From NCBI GenBank assembly GCA_039105265.1, contig JAPFFF010000027.1, positions 744,001 to 808,000 of the forward strand: a DNA stretch of 64,000 bases, read 5' to 3'. This document shows, piece after piece, positions 1 to 9,791 of this stretch. The translations under genes and the position numbers were made by a program. The notes below the pieces were generated by a model that had not been told where the DNA came from, searched no databases, and worked only from the letters and a program-made list of their open reading frames with translations. This DNA comes from Tritrichomonas musculus. Taxonomy: Eukaryota; Parabasalia; Tritrichomonadida; Tritrichomonadidae. Every line of letters begins with the position of its first letter. The first letter of the stretch is position 1.

Positions 1-603
1 CATCAATATTTGATGTGAAGGCTCTAAATCTTTTACTTTTGGATAAAAATGAATAATAAGATAGAAGTTTTAACTTTTTAAAGAGAAAAAATATTTTTAA
101 ATACCGATTATTTGAGATTTGTTTAGTGCGATCAACAATTGAATTTATTTCTTAGGAAAACTATCCAATTATTGTTTTTTTTTAAATGTATGTGTATCTT
201 GGAATTAAAATAATATATTATTTTTTATTTATAATTTTATTTAAATACAATTAATTATATATATATATAATTTTTTTATTTTTATGAATATTTTTTTTGA
301 ATAAGAGATATTGTGAAAATAATTCCCAAATTATTTTTTCAATAACAATGTATTGAAAACTTTTCACTTCACCATAAATTTTTTTTTAGAGAAAAAAAAA
401 GAATAATAGTAGAGTATTTGGAAAAGAATAATTATTTATATATATATATATTTGGTGTATCGTAAAATTCTATTTTCAATATATTTGGTTATTCATATAG
501 AAAAAGTTGATGTTTTATATTAAAAAAATTCTTATAATTGAGAAAAATAATACAAAATTCAAAAGCGGATCATTTAAATTTTGAATAAAAAAATTGAAAA
601 AGA
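1..603. other. AT-rich intergenic stretch at the left edge
   Basis: No convincing gene is seen. The stretch is mostly A/T with TA dinucleotide runs near 258-268 and 440-450. Positions 1-3 read CAT, an ATG on the minus strand. A minus-strand TCACA at 15-19 lies just upstream of it, the spacing expected for a trichomonad initiator, so a minus-strand gene may begin exactly at the window edge. Only one codon would be visible, so this is a weak inference. Confidence 0.35.
570..574 (+). promoter_or_regulatory. Candidate initiator (Inr) of the hydrolase gene
   Basis: TCATT matches the trichomonad Inr consensus TCA-pyrimidine-A/T. The putative +1 A at 572 is 32 bases before the ATG at 604. The motif is short and occurs by chance in AT-rich DNA, so support is positional only. 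Confidence 0.35.
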
Positions 604-1383
604 ATGAATTATTTATTTTACATAATGACTCAAGCAAGTGAACCATTTGAGATAAGCAGCCAAGGATGTCTCCTACGCGGATTTATTTTACGTCCAAAAA
701 AAGAAGGTAAACTTCCAGCAGCAATCGTTAGCCATGGTTTTGCTAGCAATACTGAAGAAACAAAGAAATATGCCGAAGTATTTGTAGAAAATGGATATGT
801 TGCCTTTTGCTATGACTTCTGTATGTCGGGCAGTGGTAAAAGCACAGGATCTAGTCATGGAATGAGTGTACTAACAGAAAAGCAAGATTTACTAAATCTC
901 CTTAATTATGTTAGAACACTTGGTTATGTTGACAAAGACAAAATTTCATTAGTCGGATGCAGTCAAGGAGGCTTTGTATCAGCTCTTGCTGCTGTTGAAC
1001 GTGAAGAAGATATCCGAAATTTAATATTATTATTTCCAGCACTCTGCATTCCAGATGATGCAAATAGAGGAAACATTGCCGGTGCTGTATTTGATCCTAA
1101 AAATATTCCTGAGCAATTGCAATGTGGCCCAATTTCACTAAGTAAAAAATATGCTTTAGATGCAATGAAAATCGATTATATTAAAGATTTGTGCCCCTTC
1201 AAAAAACCAGTTCTTCTTATTCCTGCTGTAAATGACGGACTTGTCAATATTAGCTATGCAAGAAATCTTGCTAAAGCCTACCCTAACTGTAAGCTTGTTG
1301 AATGTCCTGGTGATCATGGCTTCTATACAGGAGAAGGACTTTCTGAATGCAAACAAGCAATTGCTGATTATATAAAGCAGTAA
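604..1383 (+). CDS. Alpha/beta hydrolase, cinnamoyl-/feruloyl-esterase-like, bacterial type
   Basis: This is a 259-residue single-domain serine hydrolase. The oxyanion motif SHGF lies at residues 43-46. The nucleophile elbow GCSQGG puts the catalytic Ser at 120, Asp211 sits in the NDGLV motif and His238 in GDHGF, so the full Ser-Asp-His triad is present in canonical spacing. Length and motifs match the soluble bacterial hydrolase group that includes cinnamoyl-ester hydrolases and acylglycerol lipase-like enzymes; the substrate cannot be read from sequence. No signal peptide is convincing, so the cytosol is likely. A second in-frame ATG at 625 (MTQASE) is the better start by homology length, while the Inr at 570 allows either. 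The gene looks visibly richer in G/C than its surroundings and has no intron, which fits lateral transfer from gut bacteria. Confidence 0.8.
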   Translation: MNYLFYIMTQASEPFEISSQGCLLRGFILRPKKEGKLPAAIVSHGFASNTEETKKYAEVFVENGYVAFCYDFCMSGSGKSTGSSHGMSVLTEKQDLLNLLNYVRTLGYVDKDKISLVGCSQGGFVSALAAVEREEDIRNLILLFPALCIPDDANRGNIAGAVFDPKNIPEQLQCGPISLSKKYALDAMKIDYIKDLCPFKKPVLLIPAVNDGLVNISYARNLAKAYPNCKLVECPGDHGFYTGEGLSECKQAIADYIKQ

Positions 1384-1817
1384 ATTTCCTTTTTTTTTTT
1401 GAAATATTATATAAACTTTTTGAAAGATTAAATTTAAATTAAATTATATTCAATTATATTTGTGTAGTTATTTGAAAACATTCCTAGAAAAAAAAAAAAG
1501 GCTAAGTAACTTTTTGAGGGATATTTCGTCTCAAAAAGTTTCCCTCGGGATATAAAAAAAGTGAAATATTTTTAAAAAATATGATTTATTAATTGAAAGT
1601 TTGAGAACACTTTTTATTATCATATGTTATGAACCTTTCAACTGAATTTCCTAGCAATAATGATTCATTTTATCAAATCAATATAAAAAAGGAATTTGCC
1701 TAAGTAAAAGGGAATAAAATAGGAATAATATAATATTTGTTTACAAAATAAAAAAAAATATAATAGAACATATCAGATTATCTGATAAGTTCTTGAAATT
1801 TGATTCTAATTTTTTTC
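1384..1817. other. Intergenic gap between convergent genes
   Basis: This separates the plus-strand hydrolase from the 3' end of the minus-strand calpain-kinase. It holds T- and A-runs and one clear inverted repeat at 1508-1540 (listed separately). No RNA gene or ORF of note is seen. Confidence 0.5.
1508..1540. repeat. 11-bp perfect inverted repeat (hairpin)
   Basis: AACTTTTTGAG at 1508-1518 is matched by its exact reverse complement at 1530-1540, with an 11-base loop. An alternative pairing of GAGGG (1516-1520) with CCCTC (1542-1546) overlaps it. It lies in the 3' gap between two converging genes, so it could be transcribed at the end of either mRNA. A function in 3'-end formation or an origin as a tiny transposon remnant are both possible. 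Confidence 0.6.
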
Positions 1818-4800
1818 TCAAACTAATTGTAATACGTAAAGTTCTTCATCTGAATCACTTTGAAGTGCTTTGATAGCAGCTCCATGGCCTTGGAAAGCTG
1901 CTTTTTCAAACCATTCGTCGGCTTTTTGATAATCTTGCTTAACTGCGCTTCCTTCATGCTCGTAAAAGTGTCCGAGTGCATATTGCGCCTTATCCAATCC
2001 TTGTTCGGCTGCCTGATGAAATAGGTCGAATGCTTTCTTTTTGTCAACCTCCGTTCCTTTTCCAAACGTGTAGCAAGTTGCTGCTGCATATTGAGCTTTG
2101 ACGTTTGACTGGTTTGCAGCTTGCAGGTAATATTTGAATGCCAAATTGTCATTTTTCTTGACATCACTTCCTGTTTCGTAACACGCAGCAAGTGAGAATA
2201 ATGCATCATCGTCTCCTTTTTCAGCTTTCTTTTGAAGACTCCTAATTTTGTATCTCGGTGATCGTCCATAATGTGGTTTTGAACGTGGTGCTTTTGCTGG
2301 TTTGTTTTCATCGACCTTTTCTTCTTTTGGTGGAGGTGGTTGAATCTTTGTTGTTTTAGGCTTTGCTTCACTTGATTGTGAATCTACTTTTTCAAATGAT
2401 AAAACGCTTTCAACACACGAGCTTGAATCTGAATCAAAGAATTTTTGAAGAAGTGGTTTTGATATTGCTGGTAAAATTTTGTTGGGAACCTGAGAACGTC
2501 TTGATGATAGAATTTGTTCATCAAGCTTTTTAATTTGTGCTTCTAATGATTGAACTTCCGATCGAAGATTAGAAAGTTCTTCGTCTTCAATTGGTGTTGC
2601 TGGAAGTTTGGTAAAATGAACGCTTGGTTCTTTCTTTTTTGAAAATCTTTTTTTCTTTGCTTTGCTTGAAGTTTTGTTTAAGAATTTGTCAATTTCGTTT
2701 TCAATAGACTTTAATGATGAATTCGCTTTTGTATAAACTGAACGACAATCAGATAAAGCTGAGCTGATGAATAATGAATCTATGATACCAAGTGTGAAAT
2801 TGGCATTTTTATAAGGAACATTTATTAGTCTATTGAGATGTTGGATCCTCTCATCAAGCGAAGAGAAAAGATCTTGTAAACTGTATTCTTCTTCATCTTC
2901 TTCATTTTCGCTTGAATATTGTTCTTCGCTTTCATATAAATTTTCAGTTGAATATTGTTCCTCACTTTCATATTGGTTTTCTGTAAAATATTGATATTCA
3001 TCTGTTGTTGTTGTAGTTGGGGTTTCTAATTGGCACAAGACTTCGTTTTCAGTGCTACTTTCAATTACAACTGGATTTTTCTTTTCTGGTTCGGTTGCTC
3101 TATTGTTCTTGATGCTCTTTGGACTCTCTATTTCAAATGTTACATGCAAGTCTTTTGTGTTTTTGCGTTTATTCACTTTCTGATTTTGGTTTTGGTTTTC
3201 TTTTGGTACTTCATTTTCAGCGGATTTAACTTCATGAACATTGTTTTCTTTTTCTTCTTCTTCTTTGTGTGTTTGGTTATTAGTTACATCATTCGCTTTA
3301 TCTGCTTTTTCATCATGTGCTTGTTTTATTTCTTCTTCATGAGCTTGATTAATATTAGCTTCTTCTGGAGTTTTATCCGCTTTTTCATCATTATCTGGAG
3401 CATTTTCTTTATTATAAGTCTTGTCATTGTTTTCTTCTCTTGCTTGTTCAATTTTTCCTTCCTTCGCTTCTTCTGTTTTGCCATCTAGATTTTGTTCAAG
3501 TTTTTCTTCTGTTTTCTCATTTTGATTTTCTTCTTCTTTCGTTTCTTCTTGATTTTGTTCAATTTTTTCTTCTGTTTTTCCATTTTGACTTACTTCCTCT
3601 TTAGTTTGTTCTGTCTTTTCATCTTGCTTTTGTTCAATTTTTTCTTCTGTTTTCTCTTTTTGATTTTCTTCTTCTTTTGTTTCTTCTGTTTTTTCATCTT
3701 GATTTTCTTCTTCTTTTCCATCATTATCTTTTTCCACTCTTCTTTCTGATACATGGCTAGGTTCTTTATCTTCAGAATTTTCTGCTGGATCTAAATCAAC
3801 TTCTTTGTAATGCATTTGATCTATATCTGAAGGATTTTGTTCTGTTCTTTCTTCATCAATTTGTACTGTTTTTATTTGATTAGTTTGTTCTGCTTCATCT
3901 TTTGGAATTATATCATCTCTTTTCTCGTTAGTTCTATCTACTATTTCAACAGGAATTTGTTCTGCTTTTTCTACCTGAGTATGTTCTATCTTTTCTATAT
4001 GAGTTTTATCTGGTATTTCTTCGTTGGCTGGTTCTGTCTTTTCTTCATGAGTTTGATCTGGTATCTCTTCATGTGTTTGCTCTATATTATTATCTTCATT
4101 GGTTTGTTCTGCTATTTCGGTAGGACTTTGTTTTGTTTTTCCTTCATCAGTTTGATCTGTTTTTTCTTGAATAGGTTGCTCTATTTTTCTTTCATGGATT
4201 TGATCTTCTTTTTCATCATTTACCTCCTTTTCAGGTTGAGTTTCATTTGTTTTTTCTTCATTATTTTGATTCGAGTCATCATTTTTTTGTTTTTCAGAAG
4301 CAATTAATGCTTTGGCTAATTCAGGATTGTACTTCTCTTCAGCACCTTTCACTCCCGCATCTAGAGCTAATTTATAATATTTGTTTGCCTTTTCAGGCTC
4401 TCCTTTTTTATCGTATATGTCACCAAGAGAAAGATAAGCTTCTTTTTCTTTATTTGCAGTAGCTTCAAGAAGTAACTCTTCAGCTTTTTCATAGCTTTGT
4501 TCAGTTCCATATCCATCAATGTAAATTTTACCAAGTTCAAGCTGTCCCTTTCCATTACCAACGCTTGCAGCTTTTGAGAAATACTTAATTGCAGCATTCA
4601 ATTCACCATCATCTTGATATTTTTTTGCAAGATCAATCATTGCCTTTTCGTCACCTTGATCAGCCGCATTTTTCAAATTATTAAGAGCAATTTTCTGTTC
4701 TTCATTGTTTTCATAAATAAGAAGCAAAGCCAAATTTTGTTTAGCTTGTGCATTTCCTTGATCAGCAGCCAATTTGAAGCATTCTTTTGCTTTTTTCTTG

Positions 4801-7800
4801 TTCATTCTGCAACCTTCTCCTGCTTGATACATCAGTCCCAAGTTTAATTGTGCTTTTGGATTTCCGAGTTCTGCAGCACGGTAATAATAATTGAATGCTT
4901 TTTGTTTATCTTGTTTGACAATGGAACTTCCCATGTCATAAATGACACCAAGATTTAGAAGTGCATCTCTACTATCTAAAGACGCTGCTTTTTCATAAAG
5001 CAACATTGCTTTTTTCTCATCCTGAGGAACTCCGTCTCCTTTTTGATACATCACTGCCAAATTGAAAACAGCTCTTGCATTCTTATCAGAAGCTTTTTCA
5101 AAAAGTTCGGCTGCTTTTTTCTTATCAATTGGGAATCCTTCAGCTCCTTTGTAATAAAGAACACCGAGATTTAACATCGCTTGTGGCATATTCAAATCTG
5201 CCGCTTTTTGATAATATTTGGCAGCTTTTTGTGGGTTCTTTTCAACTCCATTTCCTTTAGAATAAATCACGCCTAAATTGAATTGTGCTTTAGGATTGTT
5301 TTGTTTGGCAGCTTTTTTATATAATTCTATTGCTTTAGCTTTATCAACTGGAACACCTTCACCTTTGGCGTACATTGCGCCAAGGTTTAGTTGTGCATCA
5401 GCATCACCTTGATTAGCAGCCATTTCAAAAAGTTGTAGAGCTTTCGCTTTATTAACAGGAACTTCAGAATCTCCTTTCGAATAAATAACGCCCATGTTGA
5501 AAAGAGCAAGAATGATTCCTTGATCGGCTGCCTTTTGGTAATATTCAATGGCGGTTTTTCCGTCTTTTTCAATGAATCCTTCAACACCTTTTTGATAGAT
5601 AATACCAAGATTAAATTGCGCTTTTGCATTTCCATTTTGTGCTGCTTTTTGGTACATTTTAATTGCTTTCTTCTTGTCCATTGGAACTCCTTCGCCAATG
5701 TCATACATGAGACCTAAATTAAGCTGAGCTTCAGGATCATTTTTAGCAGCTGCTTTTTTATATAATTCAACTGTTTTTTCATAGTTCTTCTTAACGCCAT
5801 CTCCAGTTGAATACATTAAAGCAAGAGTGGTCTGCGCTTTAGCATTTCCATGTGTGGCTGCTTTCTCAAAAAGTTCAATTGCTTTTTGTTTGTTTTGCTC
5901 AACACCTTCTCCTTTCAAATACAAACGAGCAAGATTAAATTCTGCTTTAGAAACTCCAAAATTTGCTGACTTTTGATAGAATTCTGCAGCTTTTTGTTTG
6001 TCTTGTTGAACTCCATTTCCTTTTGAATACATTAAAGCAACATTGAAAAGCGCATTTGGATGCTCTTTTTCAGCAGCTCTCATATTGAATTCAAATGGAT
6101 TAACAAGAGAGAAATATCCGGAAACAACAAATTCGGCATGTTTAAAGAACGTTGAATATGTCAATGGTTCGTTTTCGAATAAGAATTCTCTTGGAAGAAC
6201 AAAATTGGTGAATGTTTTGGTCCAATCTTGGAACTGTTCCAATTCAGTTGGTGATGCAAATGAGTCATTCAAATCATTGCTTGTGAAATTAAGCAATTTT
6301 GCTTTATCGTTGGAGTCTACAGGATAAATTTTTCTGTTTTTAATACAATTCACAAATTCATTGATTTGTTTCTTATTGCTCTCCGTTTTGGTGGCCAACA
6401 ACAACACTTTATTCGATGTGCAAAAACTCACAAATTCATCATTTGTTTTGTCATTTGTACTGAAATGAAAAGTGGCATATTCATCATCTCCTATTCCTTT
6501 AACAAACTCATTGAAAGATTTGTTCTCTTCAGTCGAATAAAGACAAATGGCGTCATAATTCGGGAAAATTTCTACTTCGTTGTTACTGTTGATTGGCATT
6601 GCAGAATGGACATCAAAAGTAAGACTGCTTAATGACACTTTCGGGAATTGGAAAACTAATTCACTGTTTCCTCTGTTCATCAGTTTGTTTGTAAAAGAAA
6701 CTGATTTAGATATAATTTCTGGTTTTTTATTAGGTTCAGAATTTGAATTTGAATCTGACTTTTGTTCTGAACTAGAAATACTATTTGAATCAGAACTTGA
6801 TTTATTTTCAACTTTTTTATTCGTGTCAGGCTTTGGTTCTGAACTTGAATTTGAATTAGAACTTGATTTATTTTCAACTTTTTTATTCGTGTCAGGCTTT
6901 GGTTCTGAACTTGAATTTGAATTAGAACTTGAGTTTATATTTGACTGTTTTGATTTTGACTCTGAATCAGAACTGATGTGTTTGATTGGAATTGATGAGA
7001 TTAGGTTTACATATTTCTTGTATTCAGATAGATTGACTCCTGGTAAAATGAACCTAGAATCATTCTTCAGCATTTCTACGATGTCATCAAAAGAAGGTCT
7101 TTCATCCGGATTTTGTGTCCAGCAAGACTCGATGAGTGACTTGAAGCAATCATGAACAGTTGGCTCAAACTCAGGACGATAGCCATTAATAACAACTTCT
7201 CTGTAAATCTGGTTGTAGTTCTTCAAATCTTGGAAAGCTTTCTGATTTGTAATGATTTCATAGACGATCAAAGCGAACGAGTAAACTTCGCTTTTCTTCG
7301 TGCATTCTTCTGAATTTAGAATCTCAGGTGCTGAATATCTTGCCTGGAAATTCATCGATGATTTGTTTTGATTATTGATATAGAAACCGAAATCTGACAC
7401 TTTTGGAAACAATTTGTCATCAAGAAGAATGTTGCTTGGCTTCAAATCATGATGAAGGATGTTTTGTGAGTGCAAATATGACATTCCTGAAGCAATTCCA
7501 AAGATACTGATTAATTTCTTCGTTTCATCCCAATTTGTGTTTTTGTGCCCTTTTCTTTCTGATTCAAGAACTTCTTCAAGTGATCCGTTTAATGATAATT
7601 CAGTAATTATGACTGGTTTTTGTTTATTTTTAAAATTAACTAAGCTATAGCCTATGAATTCTGAAATTGAAGGATATTTTAATCGAGAAAGAGCTTTCAC
7701 TTCTCTTGAAAGATTATTCATATCTTCATCACTTATATTGCTTGTTTCAAATTTTGATATTTTAGCTGCATACTCATTATTGGTCAATTTGTCAACTATT

Positions 7801-9791
7801 CTATATAAATGTGAAAAGATTCCGTCACTAAGTTTCGACTTTTTTTGGTAATTCTTTATATTTACAAATCCGTTATTTTTTATTTCACATTTCTGAATCA
7901 AAACTTCTGAGGCAAATGATGAACTTGACGAATCTGATTTCATATTACTTTTATTATTACTAATTTGGCTACTTTTTGCATCAGCTGTGCTATATTCATA
8001 ATATTGAGAACTGTTTTCTTTATCTTTGTTTAATTTCAAACCGCTAAATTTGAATTCATTTGAATTGGAGCTCTCAAAAGCTTTGACCATTTTACCATCA
8101 ATGTTTTTGACACATATCTTTTTCGATATGTTTGCGTATCTTTTCGATTGATTGTCAAACATAATGCCAACTTTTTCGTCTTCTTTCGCCAGGTTTTCGG
8201 GGAAGTCGACATCGTAAAGATCGAAGTCGTATTTGCAGCTGAATTGCACATAGCATTCTTCAGTATAATTAACTTTATTAATTCTTTGCAAAACAATAAC
8301 AAAAGGCCTATTTTCTAGGATATGAATTGTTGATCTGAAAAATGGATTTTGGGTAGAAACACATTGACGATTATGGTATTGAATTTGGTCAAAATCAATT
8401 TTTTTACCATCAGTATAAACGATAAACAAGGTGTATTTCGGATATTGTTCGAGATTGAGATTTGAAGATCCATCAAAGGGGCTTCTTTTTTCAATTCTAA
8501 TGTAAACCTTTACGTCATTTACCGTTTTTATATTATCGTTATGTTCTTTTGGTTCTTTATGGGACGTTTTAACTCGGACATTTTTTAATTTAAACGCAAA
8601 TGTTTGATGTTTGTCAAGTTGGGCTTCGCGGGAGTCGATACTATGTCCATCATGATCGCCTGGAATTAATTTTGTTACAATACTTTTACAATGATATTCC
8701 GGATTTACTGGTTTTGCGACATCAAATGATGAAAAATAACGGAAAAAGTCGCGGTCAACCATCCAAAAAGTTCCATTGTCTTTTAGACGAACGCCAAGAG
8801 TTTTTTTAAGTTTAGGTGTCCATAATGGAGATGTATCAGACCAGTCGCCAAGCCATTCATGATCCCCCCATGGGTTTCGTAAACAAATAAAATTTTTGCC
8901 TTCCTCTCTACGTACTTTGATAATTAAATACGAATGTCCACTTACTAAACCGTTATCGATAATATCATTTTCTGTTACATTTTGTCTCAATTTATCAAGC
9001 GAAATGTCCGCTCCAAGGACCGAATCTTCATATTGCCATTGCATTAATTGTGAAAATAAATATTCATTTTCATCAAATTTTTCTGACGAATGTTGTATGC
9101 TTTTTGAATTAGCTTTTTTTGTAAGCTTTTTCTCTCTTTTTTCTAAAATTTTATCGATTTCTTTATAGCATGGATAATAACCAAAAAGATGATATATTGC
9201 TTTTGATAAAGTTCCTCCAATGATTAATGAATAGCAACCATTAACTTTGGCGTATGCTTTTTCAACTAAACAAAACCATGGAGAGTATTTAATATCAGTT
9301 GGATGGCAAAACCTTGGTTTTCTCGTTCCTCGCTTAAACGGAATTAAAGTATCTATTAGAATAGGAGTTCTTCTCCCAAAAATATGAAAGTAAACTATTA
9401 CAGCTCCACATTTTAAATTTATGGTATCAATAAACTTGCTATTCTCGTTATCAGAACTTTTTTGTGTTCTTGTATCAAATAATATTTGCACTAAATCTGG
9501 TTGTCTTGCGATTCTAGCTAACGAAGCTATGAAATAACAATTGCCTAATTCACCCTGTTGAATTGCGTCTTCATGTATTGCTTCTTTTTTAAATAATGGA
9601 GCTGTATAAAACTTATCGATTCGTTCCCAAACGGTATCTTTTTCGTCAAAAGAAATGCTTGATTCGTTGATTTTATAATTTGGCGATGGGAGAAAATTTG
9701 GATCGGTAAAAATTTCTCCATTTTCGTTATAATGTCGTAAAATCGATGAATATTGTTGAGCCTCGGAGTAAAAATCTTCAAAATGCTTCAT
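1818..9791 (-). CDS. Calpain-like protease / protein kinase / Sel1-repeat fusion protein
   Basis: One uninterrupted frame of 2,657 residues joins three modules. Residues about 60-350 are a calpain (C2) protease core with Cys85 in GELGNCYFIASL, His286 in SGHSYLI and Asn306 in RNPWG, the complete catalytic triad, followed by a C2L-like beta region to about 560. Residues about 648-910 are a kinase domain with Lys677 (AAK), Asp782 in HHDLKPSN and Asp800 in DFG, so it is probably active, although the glycine loop is poorly conserved. Ser/Asn-rich linkers follow. Sixteen Sel1 repeats span about 1246-1820, then a Glu/Lys/Thr-Glu-Gln-rich stretch (about 1834-2197), a coiled coil, and three more Sel1 repeats (about 2531-2637). 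No signal peptide or membrane segment is seen. Sel1 arrays usually scaffold protein complexes, so calcium-regulated or signal-dependent proteolysis tied to a scaffold is inferred. The family names are firm; the role is not. Confidence 0.85.
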   Translation of the reverse strand: MKHFEDFYSEAQQYSSILRHYNENGEIFTDPNFLPSPNYKINESSISFDEKDTVWERIDKFYTAPLFKKEAIHEDAIQQGELGNCYFIASLARIARQPDLVQILFDTRTQKSSDNENSKFIDTINLKCGAVIVYFHIFGRRTPILIDTLIPFKRGTRKPRFCHPTDIKYSPWFCLVEKAYAKVNGCYSLIIGGTLSKAIYHLFGYYPCYKEIDKILEKREKKLTKKANSKSIQHSSEKFDENEYLFSQLMQWQYEDSVLGADISLDKLRQNVTENDIIDNGLVSGHSYLIIKVRREEGKNFICLRNPWGDHEWLGDWSDTSPLWTPKLKKTLGVRLKDNGTFWMVDRDFFRYFSSFDVAKPVNPEYHCKSIVTKLIPGDHDGHSIDSREAQLDKHQTFAFKLKNVRVKTSHKEPKEHNDNIKTVNDVKVYIRIEKRSPFDGSSNLNLEQYPKYTLFIVYTDGKKIDFDQIQYHNRQCVSTQNPFFRSTIHILENRPFVIVLQRINKVNYTEECYVQFSCKYDFDLYDVDFPENLAKEDEKVGIMFDNQSKRYANISKKICVKNIDGKMVKAFESSNSNEFKFSGLKLNKDKENSSQYYEYSTADAKSSQISNNKSNMKSDSSSSSFASEVLIQKCEIKNNGFVNIKNYQKKSKLSDGIFSHLYRIVDKLTNNEYAAKISKFETSNISDEDMNNLSREVKALSRLKYPSISEFIGYSLVNFKNKQKPVIITELSLNGSLEEVLESERKGHKNTNWDETKKLISIFGIASGMSYLHSQNILHHDLKPSNILLDDKLFPKVSDFGFYINNQNKSSMNFQARYSAPEILNSEECTKKSEVYSFALIVYEIITNQKAFQDLKNYNQIYREVVINGYRPEFEPTVHDCFKSLIESCWTQNPDERPSFDDIVEMLKNDSRFILPGVNLSEYKKYVNLISSIPIKHISSDSESKSKQSNINSSSNSNSSSEPKPDTNKKVENKSSSNSNSSSEPKPDTNKKVENKSSSDSNSISSSEQKSDSNSNSEPNKKPEIISKSVSFTNKLMNRGNSELVFQFPKVSLSSLTFDVHSAMPINSNNEVEIFPNYDAICLYSTEENKSFNEFVKGIGDDEYATFHFSTNDKTNDEFVSFCTSNKVLLLATKTESNKKQINEFVNCIKNRKIYPVDSNDKAKLLNFTSNDLNDSFASPTELEQFQDWTKTFTNFVLPREFLFENEPLTYSTFFKHAEFVVSGYFSLVNPFEFNMRAAEKEHPNALFNVALMYSKGNGVQQDKQKAAEFYQKSANFGVSKAEFNLARLYLKGEGVEQNKQKAIELFEKAATHGNAKAQTTLALMYSTGDGVKKNYEKTVELYKKAAAKNDPEAQLNLGLMYDIGEGVPMDKKKAIKMYQKAAQNGNAKAQFNLGIIYQKGVEGFIEKDGKTAIEYYQKAADQGIILALFNMGVIYSKGDSEVPVNKAKALQLFEMAANQGDADAQLNLGAMYAKGEGVPVDKAKAIELYKKAAKQNNPKAQFNLGVIYSKGNGVEKNPQKAAKYYQKAADLNMPQAMLNLGVLYYKGAEGFPIDKKKAAELFEKASDKNARAVFNLAVMYQKGDGVPQDEKKAMLLYEKAASLDSRDALLNLGVIYDMGSSIVKQDKQKAFNYYYRAAELGNPKAQLNLGLMYQAGEGCRMNKKKAKECFKLAADQGNAQAKQNLALLLIYENNEEQKIALNNLKNAADQGDEKAMIDLAKKYQDDGELNAAIKYFSKAASVGNGKGQLELGKIYIDGYGTEQSYEKAEELLLEATANKEKEAYLSLGDIYDKKGEPEKANKYYKLALDAGVKGAEEKYNPELAKALIASEKQKNDDSNQNNEEKTNETQPEKEVNDEKEDQIHERKIEQPIQEKTDQTDEGKTKQSPTEIAEQTNEDNNIEQTHEEIPDQTHEEKTEPANEEIPDKTHIEKIEHTQVEKAEQIPVEIVDRTNEKRDDIIPKDEAEQTNQIKTVQIDEERTEQNPSDIDQMHYKEVDLDPAENSEDKEPSHVSERRVEKDNDGKEEENQDEKTEETKEEENQKEKTEEKIEQKQDEKTEQTKEEVSQNGKTEEKIEQNQEETKEEENQNEKTEEKLEQNLDGKTEEAKEGKIEQAREENNDKTYNKENAPDNDEKADKTPEEANINQAHEEEIKQAHDEKADKANDVTNNQTHKEEEEKENNVHEVKSAENEVPKENQNQNQKVNKRKNTKDLHVTFEIESPKSIKNNRATEPEKKNPVVIESSTENEVLCQLETPTTTTTDEYQYFTENQYESEEQYSTENLYESEEQYSSENEEDEEEYSLQDLFSSLDERIQHLNRLINVPYKNANFTLGIIDSLFISSALSDCRSVYTKANSSLKSIENEIDKFLNKTSSKAKKKRFSKKKEPSVHFTKLPATPIEDEELSNLRSEVQSLEAQIKKLDEQILSSRRSQVPNKILPAISKPLLQKFFDSDSSSCVESVLSFEKVDSQSSEAKPKTTKIQPPPPKEEKVDENKPAKAPRSKPHYGRSPRYKIRSLQKKAEKGDDDALFSLAACYETGSDVKKNDNLAFKYYLQAANQSNVKAQYAAATCYTFGKGTEVDKKKAFDLFHQAAEQGLDKAQYALGHFYEHEGSAVKQDYQKADEWFEKAAFQGHGAAIKALQSDSDEELYVLQLV
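6793..6924. repeat. Tandem 66-bp repeat inside the calpain-kinase gene
   Basis: Two essentially identical 66-bp units (6793-6858 and 6859-6924) are followed by a partial third. They encode in frame a Ser/Asn-Glu-Pro-Lys-Pro linker with VENKSSS in the linker just after the kinase domain. Near-identity at the DNA level points to recent slippage duplication and likely length variation between strains. Confidence 0.8.

Noticed and set aside
3030-4307. Plus-strand frames rich in Phe/Ile/Cys opposite the calpain-kinase gene
   Set aside because: They are the antisense shadow of the Glu/Lys-rich stretch of that gene (GAA/AAA reads as TTC/TTT) and have no independent motif.
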